From Solirubrobacter sp044865965 (lineage in GTDB: Bacteria > Actinomycetota > Thermoleophilia > Solirubrobacterales > Solirubrobacteraceae): DNA of 17,251 bases. Each line of letters opens with the position of its first letter. The stretch's first letter is position 1. Location of the stretch: NCBI GenBank assembly GCA_044865965.1, contig JBIOTP010000362.1, positions 1 through 17,251 on the forward strand, in the 5' to 3' direction. Shown piece by piece: positions 7,771 to 14,667 of the stretch. Both the position numbers and the translations under genes were made by a program. Below the pieces are notes generated by a model. That model worked only from the letters and a program-made list of their open reading frames with translations, had not been told where the DNA came from and did not search any database.

Positions 7771-8211
7771 ATGGACGAAATCGACCGGCAGATCGTTGCG
7801 CTCCTTCGTCAGGACGCCCGGCGCTCGTTCCAGAGCATCGGGCTGCGGGTCTCGCTGTCGGCGCCCGCGGTCAAGCGGCGGGTCGACCGCCTCGAGGCCG
7901 ACGGCGTGATCCGGGGCTACGCGGCGCGCGTCGATCCGGGGCGCTTCGGCTGGACGACGCATGCGCTGGTCGCGCTCTACTGCGAGGGCCGGATGGCGGC
8001 GGCGGAGGTGCGCGACTCGGTCGAGCACCACCCCGAGGTGGAGGCGGCCTACACGGTGGCGGGCGAGGCGAGCGCGGTGCTGCACGTGCGCGCCCGCGAC
8101 ACGGCGCACCTCGAAGAGACGCTCGAGCGCGTCCGCGACCACCCGGGCGTGACTCGCACGCAGACCCAGATCGTGCTCTCTACGCTGTTCGAGCGCCCGT
8201 TCGAGGAATGA
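7771..8211 (+). CDS. Lrp/AsnC family transcriptional regulator
   Basis: This 146-residue protein has the family layout. The N-terminal helix-turn-helix (DEIDRQIVALLRQDARRSFQ followed by VSLSAPAVKRRVDRLEADGV, residues 2-48) leads into the linker strand IRGYAARVDP. The C-terminal ligand-sensing RAM domain (ALVALYCEGRMAAAEVRDSV, VAGEASAVLHVRARD, VTRTQTQIVLSTLFERP) follows. These proteins form octamers that sense amino acids. It is divergent from hppD with 65 nt between start codons, so control of tyrosine or phenylalanine breakdown and autoregulation are the natural inference. ATG 7771 is preferred because the conserved MDEIDRQIV begins there; the upstream extension has no family similarity. There is no clear Shine-Dalgarno. 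It is 106 nt upstream of a co-directional solute-binding protein gene. Confidence 0.92.
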   Translation: MDEIDRQIVALLRQDARRSFQSIGLRVSLSAPAVKRRVDRLEADGVIRGYAARVDPGRFGWTTHALVALYCEGRMAAAEVRDSVEHHPEVEAAYTVAGEASAVLHVRARDTAHLEETLERVRDHPGVTRTQTQIVLSTLFERPFEE

Positions 8212-8317
8212 TCTCTGGCGAGGTCCGTGGCGCACCCGCGGGGAAGCCGACCGCCTACGCTCGGCCGAATTGCGAGATAGGGTGCGCAGGCAGAAAGCCA
8301 CCCTGAGGAGGGATTGC

Positions 8318-10087
8318 ATGACGTTAGGGGCATGGCGGAGCGCCGTGGCCGTCGCTGCCGTGGGAGCGTTGGTCGTCGCCGGCTGCGGCGGCGGCGGCGA
8401 GAACAAGGGCACGACGGAGAAGCCCGCAACCAAGCCGGCGCAAGGGGCCAAGCGCGGCGGCGACCTCAAGGTCCTCTACGGCGGCGACGTCGACAACATC
8501 GACCCGCGCCAGACGTATTACCAGTACGGGTTCAACGTGGCCTATGCGACGCAGCGGCCGTTGTACTCGTACAAGCCGGAGGACCCGAAGACGCCGGAGC
8601 CGGACCTGGCGGCGGGCCCGCCCGACATCTCGGAGGACGGCAAGACCGTCACGGTCAAGATCCGCACGGGCGTCAAGTTCTCGCCGCCGGTCAACCGCGA
8701 GGTGACCACCAAGGACGTCGCGTACGCGATCGAGAGCGCGTTCACCAAGAGCGTGCCCGGCCCCTACTGGGGCGCCTATCTCGGCGACCTCACCGGGCTC
8801 AAGGCCTTCCAGGACGGCAAGGCCAAGCACATCGCGGGGATCGAGACCCCGGACGATCAGACGATCGTCTTCAAGCTCGACCGGCCGCGCGGCGCGATCG
8901 TCGCGGGCGCGCTGAGCCTGCCGGGCTCGGCGCCGGTGCCGGAGGAGTACGCCAAGAAGTACGACGCGGAGAAGTCGTCGACCTACGGGCAGCACCAGGT
9001 CGCCACCGGCCCGTACATGATCGAGAACGACCAGAGCGGCAAGATCACCGGCTACAAGCCGGGCGCGCAGATCAAGCTCGTCCGCAACCCGAGCTGGGAC
9101 GCCTCGACCGACTACAAGCCCGCCTACCTGGACTCGATCACGATCGACGAGGGCGTCGACGCCACCGTCGCGTCCAACCAGATCCTGGACGGCCAGAGCC
9201 AGGTCAGCGGTGACTTCCAGCTGCCGGCGACGATCCTCTCGAAGGTCACGAAGAACGCCGAGCAGAAGAAGCAGCTGGTCCTGACGCCGCCGACCGGCCG
9301 CTTCCGCTACATCGCGCTCAACACGCGCGTGAAGCCGTTCGACAACGTCAACGTCCGCAAGGCGATCTCTGCGGTGATGGACCGCAACGCGCTGCGGCAG
9401 GCGTTCGGCGGCCCGCTGACCGGCGACATCCCGACGCACTGGATCCCGCCCGGGCAGCCCGGGTTCGAGGAGGCCGGCGGCGACAAGGGGCCCGGCGTCG
9501 ACTTCCTGGCCAAGCCCGAGGGCGACCTCGCGCTCGCGCAGGAGTACATGAAGAAGGCCGGCTTCGCCTCCGGCAAGTACGACGGCGGCAAGACGTTCAG
9601 CGCCGTCTCCGACAACGCGACGCAGCAGCGCAACGTGTCCGAGGTCGCCGAGCAGCAGTTCGGCAAGCTCGGCTTCAAGCTCAAGACGCGCTACGTGGTG
9701 CGCTCGACGATGTACACGCAGTACTGCCAGGTGCCGGCCAAGGAGCCGGACATCTGCCCGAGCGTGGGCTGGCTGAAGGACTTCGCCGACCCCGAGACAC
9801 TGCTCGATGCCGTGTTCAACGGCAAGAACATCCTCGACGTGTCGAACTCCAACTTCGCCCTGCTCGACGACAAGAACCTCAATGCCGCGATGGCGAAGGC
9901 CGAGGTCGTGAACGACCCCACCGAGCGCAACGCGGCGTGGGGCAACATCGACAAGATGGTCACGGAGCTCGCACCGGGCGTGCCGTGGCTGTGGGACAAG
10001 CAGCCGATCCTGGAGTCCAAGAACGTCAACGGCGTGATCAACGTCGCGGGCGCGACCTGGGACCTCACGTACACCTCGATCAAGTAG
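8318..10087 (+). CDS. ABC transporter family 5 solute-binding lipoprotein
   Basis: This 589-residue extracellular binding protein is of the peptide/nickel (DppA/OppA, SBP_bac_5) family. A signal peptide (MTLGAWRSAVAVAAVGALV) ends in lipobox VAGC with cysteine 23, followed by a GGGGENKG linker. The mature start KRGGDLKVLYGGDVDNIDPR, then DGKTVTVKIRTGVKFSPPV, TGPYMIENDQ and FDNVNVRKAISAVMDRNALR are family hallmarks. Such lipoproteins deliver peptides or other small solutes to a membrane permease. The ATG at 8318 has GAGGAGGG with 6 nt spacing, which favours it over an in-frame start at 8270. No permease or ATPase gene is next to it: it is followed by a terminator and a convergent gene, so it is an orphan here. 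The substrate is unknown; proximity to the tyrosine operon hints at aromatic amino acids or peptides but proves nothing. Confidence 0.94.
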   Translation: MTLGAWRSAVAVAAVGALVVAGCGGGGENKGTTEKPATKPAQGAKRGGDLKVLYGGDVDNIDPRQTYYQYGFNVAYATQRPLYSYKPEDPKTPEPDLAAGPPDISEDGKTVTVKIRTGVKFSPPVNREVTTKDVAYAIESAFTKSVPGPYWGAYLGDLTGLKAFQDGKAKHIAGIETPDDQTIVFKLDRPRGAIVAGALSLPGSAPVPEEYAKKYDAEKSSTYGQHQVATGPYMIENDQSGKITGYKPGAQIKLVRNPSWDASTDYKPAYLDSITIDEGVDATVASNQILDGQSQVSGDFQLPATILSKVTKNAEQKKQLVLTPPTGRFRYIALNTRVKPFDNVNVRKAISAVMDRNALRQAFGGPLTGDIPTHWIPPGQPGFEEAGGDKGPGVDFLAKPEGDLALAQEYMKKAGFASGKYDGGKTFSAVSDNATQQRNVSEVAEQQFGKLGFKLKTRYVVRSTMYTQYCQVPAKEPDICPSVGWLKDFADPETLLDAVFNGKNILDVSNSNFALLDDKNLNAAMAKAEVVNDPTERNAAWGNIDKMVTELAPGVPWLWDKQPILESKNVNGVINVAGATWDLTYTSIK

Positions 10088-10097
10088 TCACAGACGC

Positions 10098-10131
10098 GAC
10101 GCCCGCGGCCGCTCCGGCGGCCGCGGGCGTC
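10098..10131. terminator. Perfect bidirectional terminator hairpin
   Basis: GACGCCCGCGGCCGC (10098-10112) pairs perfectly with 10117-10131 around the tetraloop TCCG, making 15 bp that are almost all G-C. It starts 11 nt after the solute-binding protein stop (10087) and ends 11 nt before the stop of the convergent monooxygenase gene, so it can serve both. There is no T tract, as is common in high-GC actinobacteria. Confidence 0.85.
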
Positions 10132-10141
10132 TGCTGCACGA

Positions 10142-11002
10142 TCACAGCGCCTCGCCCAGGGCCCGGATCGAGCGCTCGGTGATCGGGGCGACGACGAGGA
10201 TCGCCTCGTCGGCGCCCGCGTCGGCGAGCTCGCGCAGGGCGGCGGCGATCCCGCCGCGCTCGACGGGCGGCGCCTCGATCGGGCGCCCGTCCGCGGCGTG
10301 CTCGACCGCCACCAGCACGCACGCGCTGCGCGCGATCTCGGCCGGGTCGCGGCCGGCGGCGGCCGCAGCCTCGCCGATGCGCGCGTTGAGCTTGGCGAAG
10401 CCCTCGGCCGTGTTGCCGTAGTCGGCGTACCAGGTGTTCCAGGCGTCGACGTGCGGCAGCGTCGCGGCGAGCATCCGCGGGCCGTTGGAGCCGACCATCA
10501 GCGGGATGCGGCGCGCGGGGACCGGGTCCAGCCGCGCCTCGCGGGCCTGCCAGTAGCGGCCCTCGAGCGTCACGGACTCGCCCGCCAGCAGGCCGCGGAC
10601 GATCGCGAAGGCCTCCTCGAAGCGCGCGACCTTGCGGTCCGTCGGAAGCCCGAAGGCGGCGAGCTCGGGGTCGTGCGAGCCGGCGCCGAGGCCGAGCCGG
10701 AAGCGCCCGCCGCTGACCTCGCCGACGGTGGCCGCCATCTTCGCGATCAGCCCCGGCGGGTGGAACCCGGCGCACGCCACCAGCGGGCCGAGCTCCACGC
10801 GCTCGGTCACGGCCGCCAGCGCGCTCAGCAGCGTCCACGCCTCCCACGGCCCGCGCTCGGGCCGCCCGGCCTCGCGGTAGAGCAGGTGATCGCCGAGCCA
10901 GATCGAGTCGAACCCGGCCTCCTCGGCCGCGCGCGCCATCGCCACGTACTCCGGCCAGGCGACCCGGCGCTCGACCTCGGGAAGTTGGACGCCGATCCGC
11001 AC
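10142..11002 (-). CDS. LLM class (luciferase-like) F420-dependent-type oxidoreductase
   Basis: This 286-residue TIM-barrel flavin/F420 enzyme belongs to the bacterial luciferase-like superfamily. The start MRIGVQLPEVERRV, then AAEEAGFDSIWLGDHLLYR, RVELGPLVACAGFHPPGLIA, GEVSGGRFRLGLGAGSHDPE, RFEEAFAIVRGLLAGESVTL and RIPLMVGSNGPRMLA follow the family order. In actinobacteria this subgroup commonly uses F420; whether this one uses F420 or FMN cannot be read from sequence with certainty, and the substrate is unknown. The start is GTG at 11002, just before the conserved first strand, with a weak upstream G-rich site. It is monocistronic, convergent with the solute-binding protein gene, and separated from the upstream eamA end by a 230-nt repeat-rich spacer. 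Confidence 0.9.
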   Translation of the reverse strand: MRIGVQLPEVERRVAWPEYVAMARAAEEAGFDSIWLGDHLLYREAGRPERGPWEAWTLLSALAAVTERVELGPLVACAGFHPPGLIAKMAATVGEVSGGRFRLGLGAGSHDPELAAFGLPTDRKVARFEEAFAIVRGLLAGESVTLEGRYWQAREARLDPVPARRIPLMVGSNGPRMLAATLPHVDAWNTWYADYGNTAEGFAKLNARIGEAAAAAGRDPAEIARSACVLVAVEHAADGRPIEAPPVERGGIAAALRELADAGADEAILVVAPITERSIRALGEAL

Positions 11003-11058
11003 CCGCGCAACTTAGTGGCCCCGGCCGAAAGTTCGACGCATTCCGGCGGCGCCGGCCC

Positions 11059-11163
11059 GCGCCTGCCGCTGCCTCGCCCTGGCGGGCTCGTCACCGGCTT
11101 CGCCTCGCCCGGCAGGCGCACACGTGCCACCGGCATGCGAGCGCCTGCCGTGCACCGGCAGGC
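11059..11163. repeat. Alternating direct/inverted 10-bp repeats (REP-like cluster)
   Basis: GCGCCTGCCG occurs at 11059-11068 and 11141-11150. Its exact reverse complement CGGCAGGCGC is at 11110-11119, and an 8-bp inverted partner CGGCAGGC is at 11156-11163. Arms two and three can pair (10 bp, 21-nt loop), or arms three and four (8 bp, 5-nt loop), but not both. The cluster lies in the 11003-11232 gene-free spacer, with no open frame of note. It could be a REP/BIME-like element or a leader with mutually exclusive hairpins. Confidence 0.6.
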
Positions 11164-11217
11164 ACGACCCGGCATCCACCGGGTTATGCGCCGAACTTCC
11201 GGCCGGAACCACCTAGT

Positions 11218-11230
11218 GGGGTCTGACCCC
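11218..11230. terminator. GGGGTC-T-GACCCC palindrome after eamA
   Basis: A perfect 6-bp inverted repeat with a single central base ends 2 nt from the eamA stop codon (11233-11235, minus strand). The loop is too short for an ordinary RNA hairpin, so it may be a DNA recognition or REP-type palindrome rather than a terminator. Confidence 0.35.
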
Positions 11231-11232
11231 CT

Positions 11233-12159
11233 TTAAGGTCGCGACTCGACGCGCACGACCAGCGCGACAGAGGCGACGATGATCCCGGCGCCGGCCAGCG
11301 TGAGCGGCGTGATCGCCTCGCCCAGGATCAGGAAGCCGAGCACGATCGCGATGACCGGGTTCACGTACGCGTACGCGGAGACCTTCGAGATCGGCGCGTT
11401 CTGGAGCAGCCAGGCGTAGGCGGTGTAGGCGAGCAGCGAGCCGAACGTGATCAGGTAGGCGAGGCCGGCGATCGAGCGGGCCGACCACTCGTCCGGGTGC
11501 ACGGCGCCGACCTCGCCGGCGAGCGCGCCGGCGGCGATGCACGCGACGCCGCCGAGCAGGCTCTGCCACGCGGTCGACACGAGCGGGTCCCGCGGGAGCT
11601 CGATGCGGGGAGAGGCGAACGAGCCGACCGCCCACATGAGCGCGCCGCCCACGCACGCGAGCAGCGCGACGATGGTCGCCTCGCCCTCGGGCTTGAGCAG
11701 CAGCGCGACGCCCAGGAAGCCGACCAGCACGGCAGCGATGCTGCGGCCGGAGACCGCCTCGCCGGCGACGCGCCGCAGCAGGATCACCCACAGCGGGATC
11801 GAGGCCACGAGCAGCGCGGCGAGCGCCGACGGGACCTCCTGCTCGGCGACGCTGATGACGGCGTTGGCGCCGGGCAGCATCAGGCCGACGAACGCGCAGG
11901 CGAGGAGCTGCGCGCGCGTCGGCCGCAGCACGGCGGCGCCCCGGCGCAGCGCGAGGAAGGAGAGCAGCAGCGCGCCGGCGGCGACGAAGCGCACCCCGGC
12001 GAGCAGCGGCGGCAGCGTCTCCACCATCACGCGGATCGCGAGGTAGGTGGAGCCTCAGACGATGTAGACGATCCACAGGCAGGTCCAGACCTGCCATGCG
12101 GGGGCCTCCGCCCGGCCGGCGACGACGGGCCCGGCGGAGGCCTCGGCGGCTGCGCTCAC
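11233..12159 (-). pseudogene. DMT/EamA family exporter with in-frame TGA at codon 35
   Basis: Read from GTG 12159, this is a 308-codon ten-helix drug/metabolite exporter of the EamA type. Helix one reads WQVWTCLWIVYIV, then a TGA (12057-12055), then GSTYLAIRVMVETLPPLLAG. The family motif here is WGSTYLAIR, so the TGA stands exactly where a conserved TGG (Trp) is expected. The rest is intact: RFVAAGALLLSFLAL, PGANAVISVAEQEVPSALAA, VLVGFLGVALLLKPEGE, YLITFGSLLAYTAYAWLL, PISKVSAYAYVNPVIAIVLG, and a stop at 11233. The GTG start overlaps the preceding stop as GTGA, which supports the start and coupling. Reinitiation at GTG 12033 or ATG 12030 would yield a 265-266-residue protein lacking helix one. 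Possibilities are a recent nonsense mutation, a single-base sequencing error (G to A) or readthrough. Confidence 0.85.
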
Positions 12160-12464
12160 GCGGCGCGGGCCCGCGGCGCGAGGACGCGCCGCCCGTGCGC
12201 CCGCGGGGCGGACGCGGCGCGCAGGCGCTGCGCGCGCATCGCGAGCAGGTCGACCACGTCGGCGGTGGGCCGGAACGGGTCCGCGACGCCGGCGCCGCTC
12301 TCGATCGACAGCGCGGCGACGAGCTCGACGTCGGCCTCGGCCACGAGCAGCTCGCCGGTCGGCAGCGGGCGCGAGTCCAGCTCGGCGAGGCGGTGCAGGG
12401 CAGGCCCGTCGGAGCCGCGGGCGGCCCGGATGAGCACGGATGAATTGGCGGTGATGGCGGCCAT
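12156..12464 (-). CDS. Small GNAT-N-terminus-like protein
   Basis: This 102-residue protein contains SSVLIRAARGSDGPALHRLA, LLVAEADVELVAALSIESG and VADPFRPTADVVDLLAMRAQ. It resembles the N-terminal half of an acetyltransferase (substrate-side strand and helix, then the two strands before the acetyl-CoA loop), but the acetyl-CoA-binding V-x-x-x-x-R-G-x-G-x-G/A motif is absent. Small stand-alone proteins of this pattern occur in actinobacteria as I recall; no function is assigned. The start ATG 12464 has AGGAG 5 nt upstream. The C terminus is Arg/Ala-rich (RAHGRRVLAPRARAA). Its TGA overlaps the GTG of the eamA gene by four bases, so they form an operon divergent from the LysR regulator. Confidence 0.8.
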   Translation of the reverse strand: MAAITANSSVLIRAARGSDGPALHRLAELDSRPLPTGELLVAEADVELVAALSIESGAGVADPFRPTADVVDLLAMRAQRLRAASAPRAHGRRVLAPRARAA

Positions 12465-12528
12465 GGTTGCTCCTATAACGAGGCGGTGGGAGGGGATGTG
12501 AGATGGATCCTGCAGGACGACTTGCATC

Positions 12529-12542
12529 AGTTCAAATGAACT
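12529..12542. promoter_or_regulatory. Dyad AGTTCA-AA-TGAACT, likely LysR operator
   Basis: Perfect 6-bp arms around AA lie in the 106-nt divergent spacer, 28 nt upstream of the LysR start and 65 nt upstream of the GNAT-like gene. It is AT-rich in an otherwise very GC-rich region. LysR proteins usually autoregulate from such shared spacers. Binding by this regulator is inferred from position. Confidence 0.5.
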
Positions 12543-12556
12543 TTTGCTGCGCGTGG

Positions 12557-12562
12557 TATAAG
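12557..12562 (+). promoter_or_regulatory. Candidate -10 box of a leaderless LysR transcript
   Basis: TATAAG sits 8 nt before the ATG at 12571, so transcription would begin at or within a base or two of the start codon. There is no Shine-Dalgarno sequence (AGTTGCTCTG precedes ATG). No clear -35 hexamer is seen; the dyad at 12529-12542 overlaps the expected -35 zone, consistent with autoregulation. Confidence 0.45.
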
Positions 12563-12570
12563 TTGCTCTG

Positions 12571-13503
12571 ATGCTTGACGTCCGCCGCATGCGCGTGCTG
12601 CGCGAGGTCGCGGTGCGCGGCTCGTTCTCCGCCGCCGCCGAGGCCCTCTCCTTCACCCAGTCCGCCGTCTCCCAGCAGATCGCGGCGCTCGAGCGCGAGG
12701 CGGGCACCGTGCTCGTCCAGCGCGGCGCACGCGGGATCCGGCTGACCGAAGCCGGCGAGGCGCTCGTGCGCCACGCCGACGCGATCCTGGCCCGCCTCGG
12801 CGAGGCCGAGGCCGAGCTCGAGGCGATCGCCGGCCTGCGCGGCGGCCGCCTGCGGCTCGCCTCGTTCGAGTCCGCCGCCGCCACGCTGATGCCGCTCGCG
12901 ATCGCCGCCTTCCGCGCGGAGCACCCCGGGGTCGAGCTGTCGATGATCCTCGCCGACCCCGAGGAGTCGATGCCGATGCTCAAGACCGGCGAGCTGGACC
13001 TCGCGCTCGGCTTCGAGTCCCACGTGCACAACCGCGAGGACGACGGGATCGCCCGCGCCCACCTGATCAGCGATCCCATGTTCCTCGTGCTGCCCGCCGA
13101 CCACCCGCTGGCCAACAAGCGCCACGTGCGCCTGGCCGACGTGGCGGGCGACCCGTGGATCGCCGGCGCGACGAACTGCGAGTGCAACCGGCTGATCAAC
13201 CGCGCCTGCGCGATCGCCGGCTACACGCCGCGGATCGCCTTCGAGACCGACGACTACACCGCGATGCAGGGCTTCGTAGCGGCCGGCGTCGGCGTGTCGC
13301 TGATCGCCGAGCTGGGCCTGACGAGCGTCCGCGACGACATCGTCGTGCGCTCGCTCGGGCGCGAGGCGCCGGTGCGCGAGATCTACGCCGCGACGCTGGC
13401 CGAGGGCCACCGCACCCCGGCCACGCACGCGATGCTGGACATCCTGGCAGGCGTGGCCGCGCGCTACGAGGCGCGGCGCCCGCAGCTCACGCTCGTGGGC
13501 TAG
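12571..13503 (+). CDS. LysR family transcriptional regulator
   Basis: This 310-residue regulator has an N-terminal winged helix-turn-helix (MLDVRRMRVLREVAVRGSFS, AAAEALSFTQSAVSQQIAAL, then LVQRGARGIRLTEAGEAL; residues 1-62) and a linker helix. The effector-binding domain starts at GGRLRLASFESAAATLMPLA and includes GVELSMILADPEESMPML, LDLALGFESH and FVAAGVGVSLIAELGL. The effector is unknown. It diverges from the GNAT-like/eamA pair, the classical position for controlling an exporter and itself. ATG 12571 lies at the conserved start and seems to be translated from a leaderless message. Its TAG shares the four bases CTAG with the stop of the convergent membrane protein gene. Confidence 0.94.
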   Translation: MLDVRRMRVLREVAVRGSFSAAAEALSFTQSAVSQQIAALEREAGTVLVQRGARGIRLTEAGEALVRHADAILARLGEAEAELEAIAGLRGGRLRLASFESAAATLMPLAIAAFRAEHPGVELSMILADPEESMPMLKTGELDLALGFESHVHNREDDGIARAHLISDPMFLVLPADHPLANKRHVRLADVAGDPWIAGATNCECNRLINRACAIAGYTPRIAFETDDYTAMQGFVAAGVGVSLIAELGLTSVRDDIVVRSLGREAPVREIYAATLAEGHRTPATHAMLDILAGVAARYEARRPQLTLVG

Positions 13504-14342
13504 AGGCGCGCGGCGCGCAGCCCCGGCGCCGCGCGCGCGAGCGCGGCCGCCGACAGCGCGAGCAGGGCGGCCATGCCCACCGCGTAGATCCACAGGGCGG
13601 CGCCGCTCTCCGTCGTGTGGAAGACGGGGATCGCCAGCAGCAGCATGCTCCAGGCCGCGAGCGTCGCGTAGGGCATGAACGCGTCCGAGGGATGCCGGAT
13701 GCCCACCGCGCAGGCGATCAGCATCGTGCCGAACATCGCGTACCACGAGGCGACGACGCGGCCGAGCAGCGGGGTCAGCGTCCACAGCCAGTGCGAGCCG
13801 AGATCGACGGGCGCCAGGAACAGCGCCGCGGCGCCGGCCACCATGACGATCCCGACCGGCAGCGAGATCGCGCGCACGACGCGCAGCCCCGGGTCGGCGG
13901 GCGGCTCGGGCTCGGCCCGGCGCTCCTGGCGCAGCCACAGGACGGGGGCGCCGATCACGACGCCGGCGTAGACGACGATCCACGCGTAGGTCGGGGGGAA
14001 GTCGAACCGGAAGCGGTCGTTGTGGATGATCGTCGCGGCCAGCAGCGCGGTCGAGAGCACGAACAGCGCCCACGGCAGCGTCCGCAGCGAGCGCCAGCGG
14101 CGCGTGGCGAACACGACGAGCGCGGTCGGGATCGTGCCGGCCACGTACCCGGCGCCGAGGAACGCCGCCGACGGCGGCGGCTTGATCGACCACGCGTAGT
14201 TCGTGTCGGCGTGGCCGGGGAAGAGGTAGAGCAGCAGGCCGTTGACGGCGGAGAGGGCGAGCAGGATCGCGACGCCGGCGCGGGTCTCGGGCAGTACGGC
14301 GCCGGCCAGTCTGGGGCGAGAGGCTGTGCGGGTCACGCGCAC
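13500..14342 (-). CDS. Predicted eight-helix membrane protein, function unknown
   Basis: This 280-residue hydrophobic protein has about eight membrane helices. Examples are AGVAILLALSAVNGLLLYLF, AAFLGAGYVAGTIPTALVVF, PWALFVLSTALLAATII, PTYAWIVVYAGVVIGAPVLW, SLPVGIVMVAGAAALFL, WYAMFGTMLIACAVGI, YATLAAWSMLLLAIPVF and WIYAVGMAALLALSAAALA. Polar spots such as HADTNYAWSIKPP after helix one and HNDRFRFDFPPTYAW before helix four could be functional. I do not recognise a named family. GTG 14342 follows GAGAGG by 3 nt; GTG 14336 (spacing 9 nt) is an equal alternative. It starts 17 nt after the stop of the 80-residue gene upstream, so they are probably one operon. It ends tail-to-tail with the LysR gene, with stop codons overlapping in CTAG. 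Confidence 0.8.
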   Translation of the reverse strand: MRVTRTASRPRLAGAVLPETRAGVAILLALSAVNGLLLYLFPGHADTNYAWSIKPPPSAAFLGAGYVAGTIPTALVVFATRRWRSLRTLPWALFVLSTALLAATIIHNDRFRFDFPPTYAWIVVYAGVVIGAPVLWLRQERRAEPEPPADPGLRVVRAISLPVGIVMVAGAAALFLAPVDLGSHWLWTLTPLLGRVVASWYAMFGTMLIACAVGIRHPSDAFMPYATLAAWSMLLLAIPVFHTTESGAALWIYAVGMAALLALSAAALARAAPGLRAARL

Positions 14343-14358
14343 TAGCCTCTCAATTCCG

Positions 14359-14601
14359 TCACGGTATGGGAACGGGGCGGACAACCGTGACCTCGCTGCG
14401 CTCGCTGATGTAGTCGGGCAGTTGTCCCAGCGCCGCGGCGGCGTCGTCCGCTTCGACCACCCACCACAGCTCGTGGTTGCCGGTCGTGCAGCTCGAGAGG
14501 GCGAACCGGTGGCGCAGCGGGCTGTCGAACCCGCGCCAGGAGGCGAAGGCGAACGGGCACTCGGCAGGGGGATGGCGATGACTCAGGAGGAACGTGGGCA
14601 C
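14359..14601 (-). CDS. Small conserved-looking hypothetical protein
   Basis: This 80-residue protein reads MPTFLLSHRHPPAECPFAFA, then SWRGFDSPLRHRFALSSC, TTGNHELWWVVEADDAAAAL and a C terminus SEVTVVRPVPIP. Strand-helix-strand-helix-strand composition with HRH and two cysteines suggests a small ferredoxin-like fold of the monooxygenase/muconolactone-isomerase size class, but no family is assigned. GTG 14601 is chosen because FLLSHRHP forms the likely first strand directly after it. No Shine-Dalgarno is seen, but TATAAC on the minus strand (14638-14633) could be a -10 element. The next gene, the membrane protein, follows after 16 nt. Confidence 0.65.
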   Translation of the reverse strand: MPTFLLSHRHPPAECPFAFASWRGFDSPLRHRFALSSCTTGNHELWWVVEADDAAAALGQLPDYISERSEVTVVRPVPIP

Positions 14602-14632
14602 GCCGTGAAAGAGTGCCCGCGCCCCGGGAGTG

Positions 14633-14640
14633 GTTATATG
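14633..14640. promoter_or_regulatory. AT-rich core of a divergent promoter region
   Basis: GTTATATG is the only AT-rich patch in the 66-nt spacer between the minus gene ending its upstream side at 14601 and the plus gene at 14668. It offers TATAAC as a -10 on the minus strand and TTATAT on the plus strand. No good -35 hexamer is seen for either. Confidence 0.3.
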
Positions 14641-14667
14641 GGGGATCCTCCCGGTCCGCCTCCCTGA

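Noticed and set aside
5546..7909. Very long plus-strand open frame (787 codons) opposite hppD and hmgA
   Set aside because: It is antisense to two genes with complete catalytic residues and ideal ribosome sites; its product is low-complexity V/A/R/L/H-rich, the usual shadow in GC-rich DNA.
8324..9439. 371-codon minus-strand frame opposite the solute-binding protein
   Set aside because: It is antisense to a gene with clear lipobox and family motifs and shows no recognisable domain.
12532..14193. 553-codon minus-strand frame spanning LysR and the membrane protein gene
   Set aside because: It is antisense to an intact LysR gene and out of frame with the membrane protein; the composition is typical of a shadow frame.
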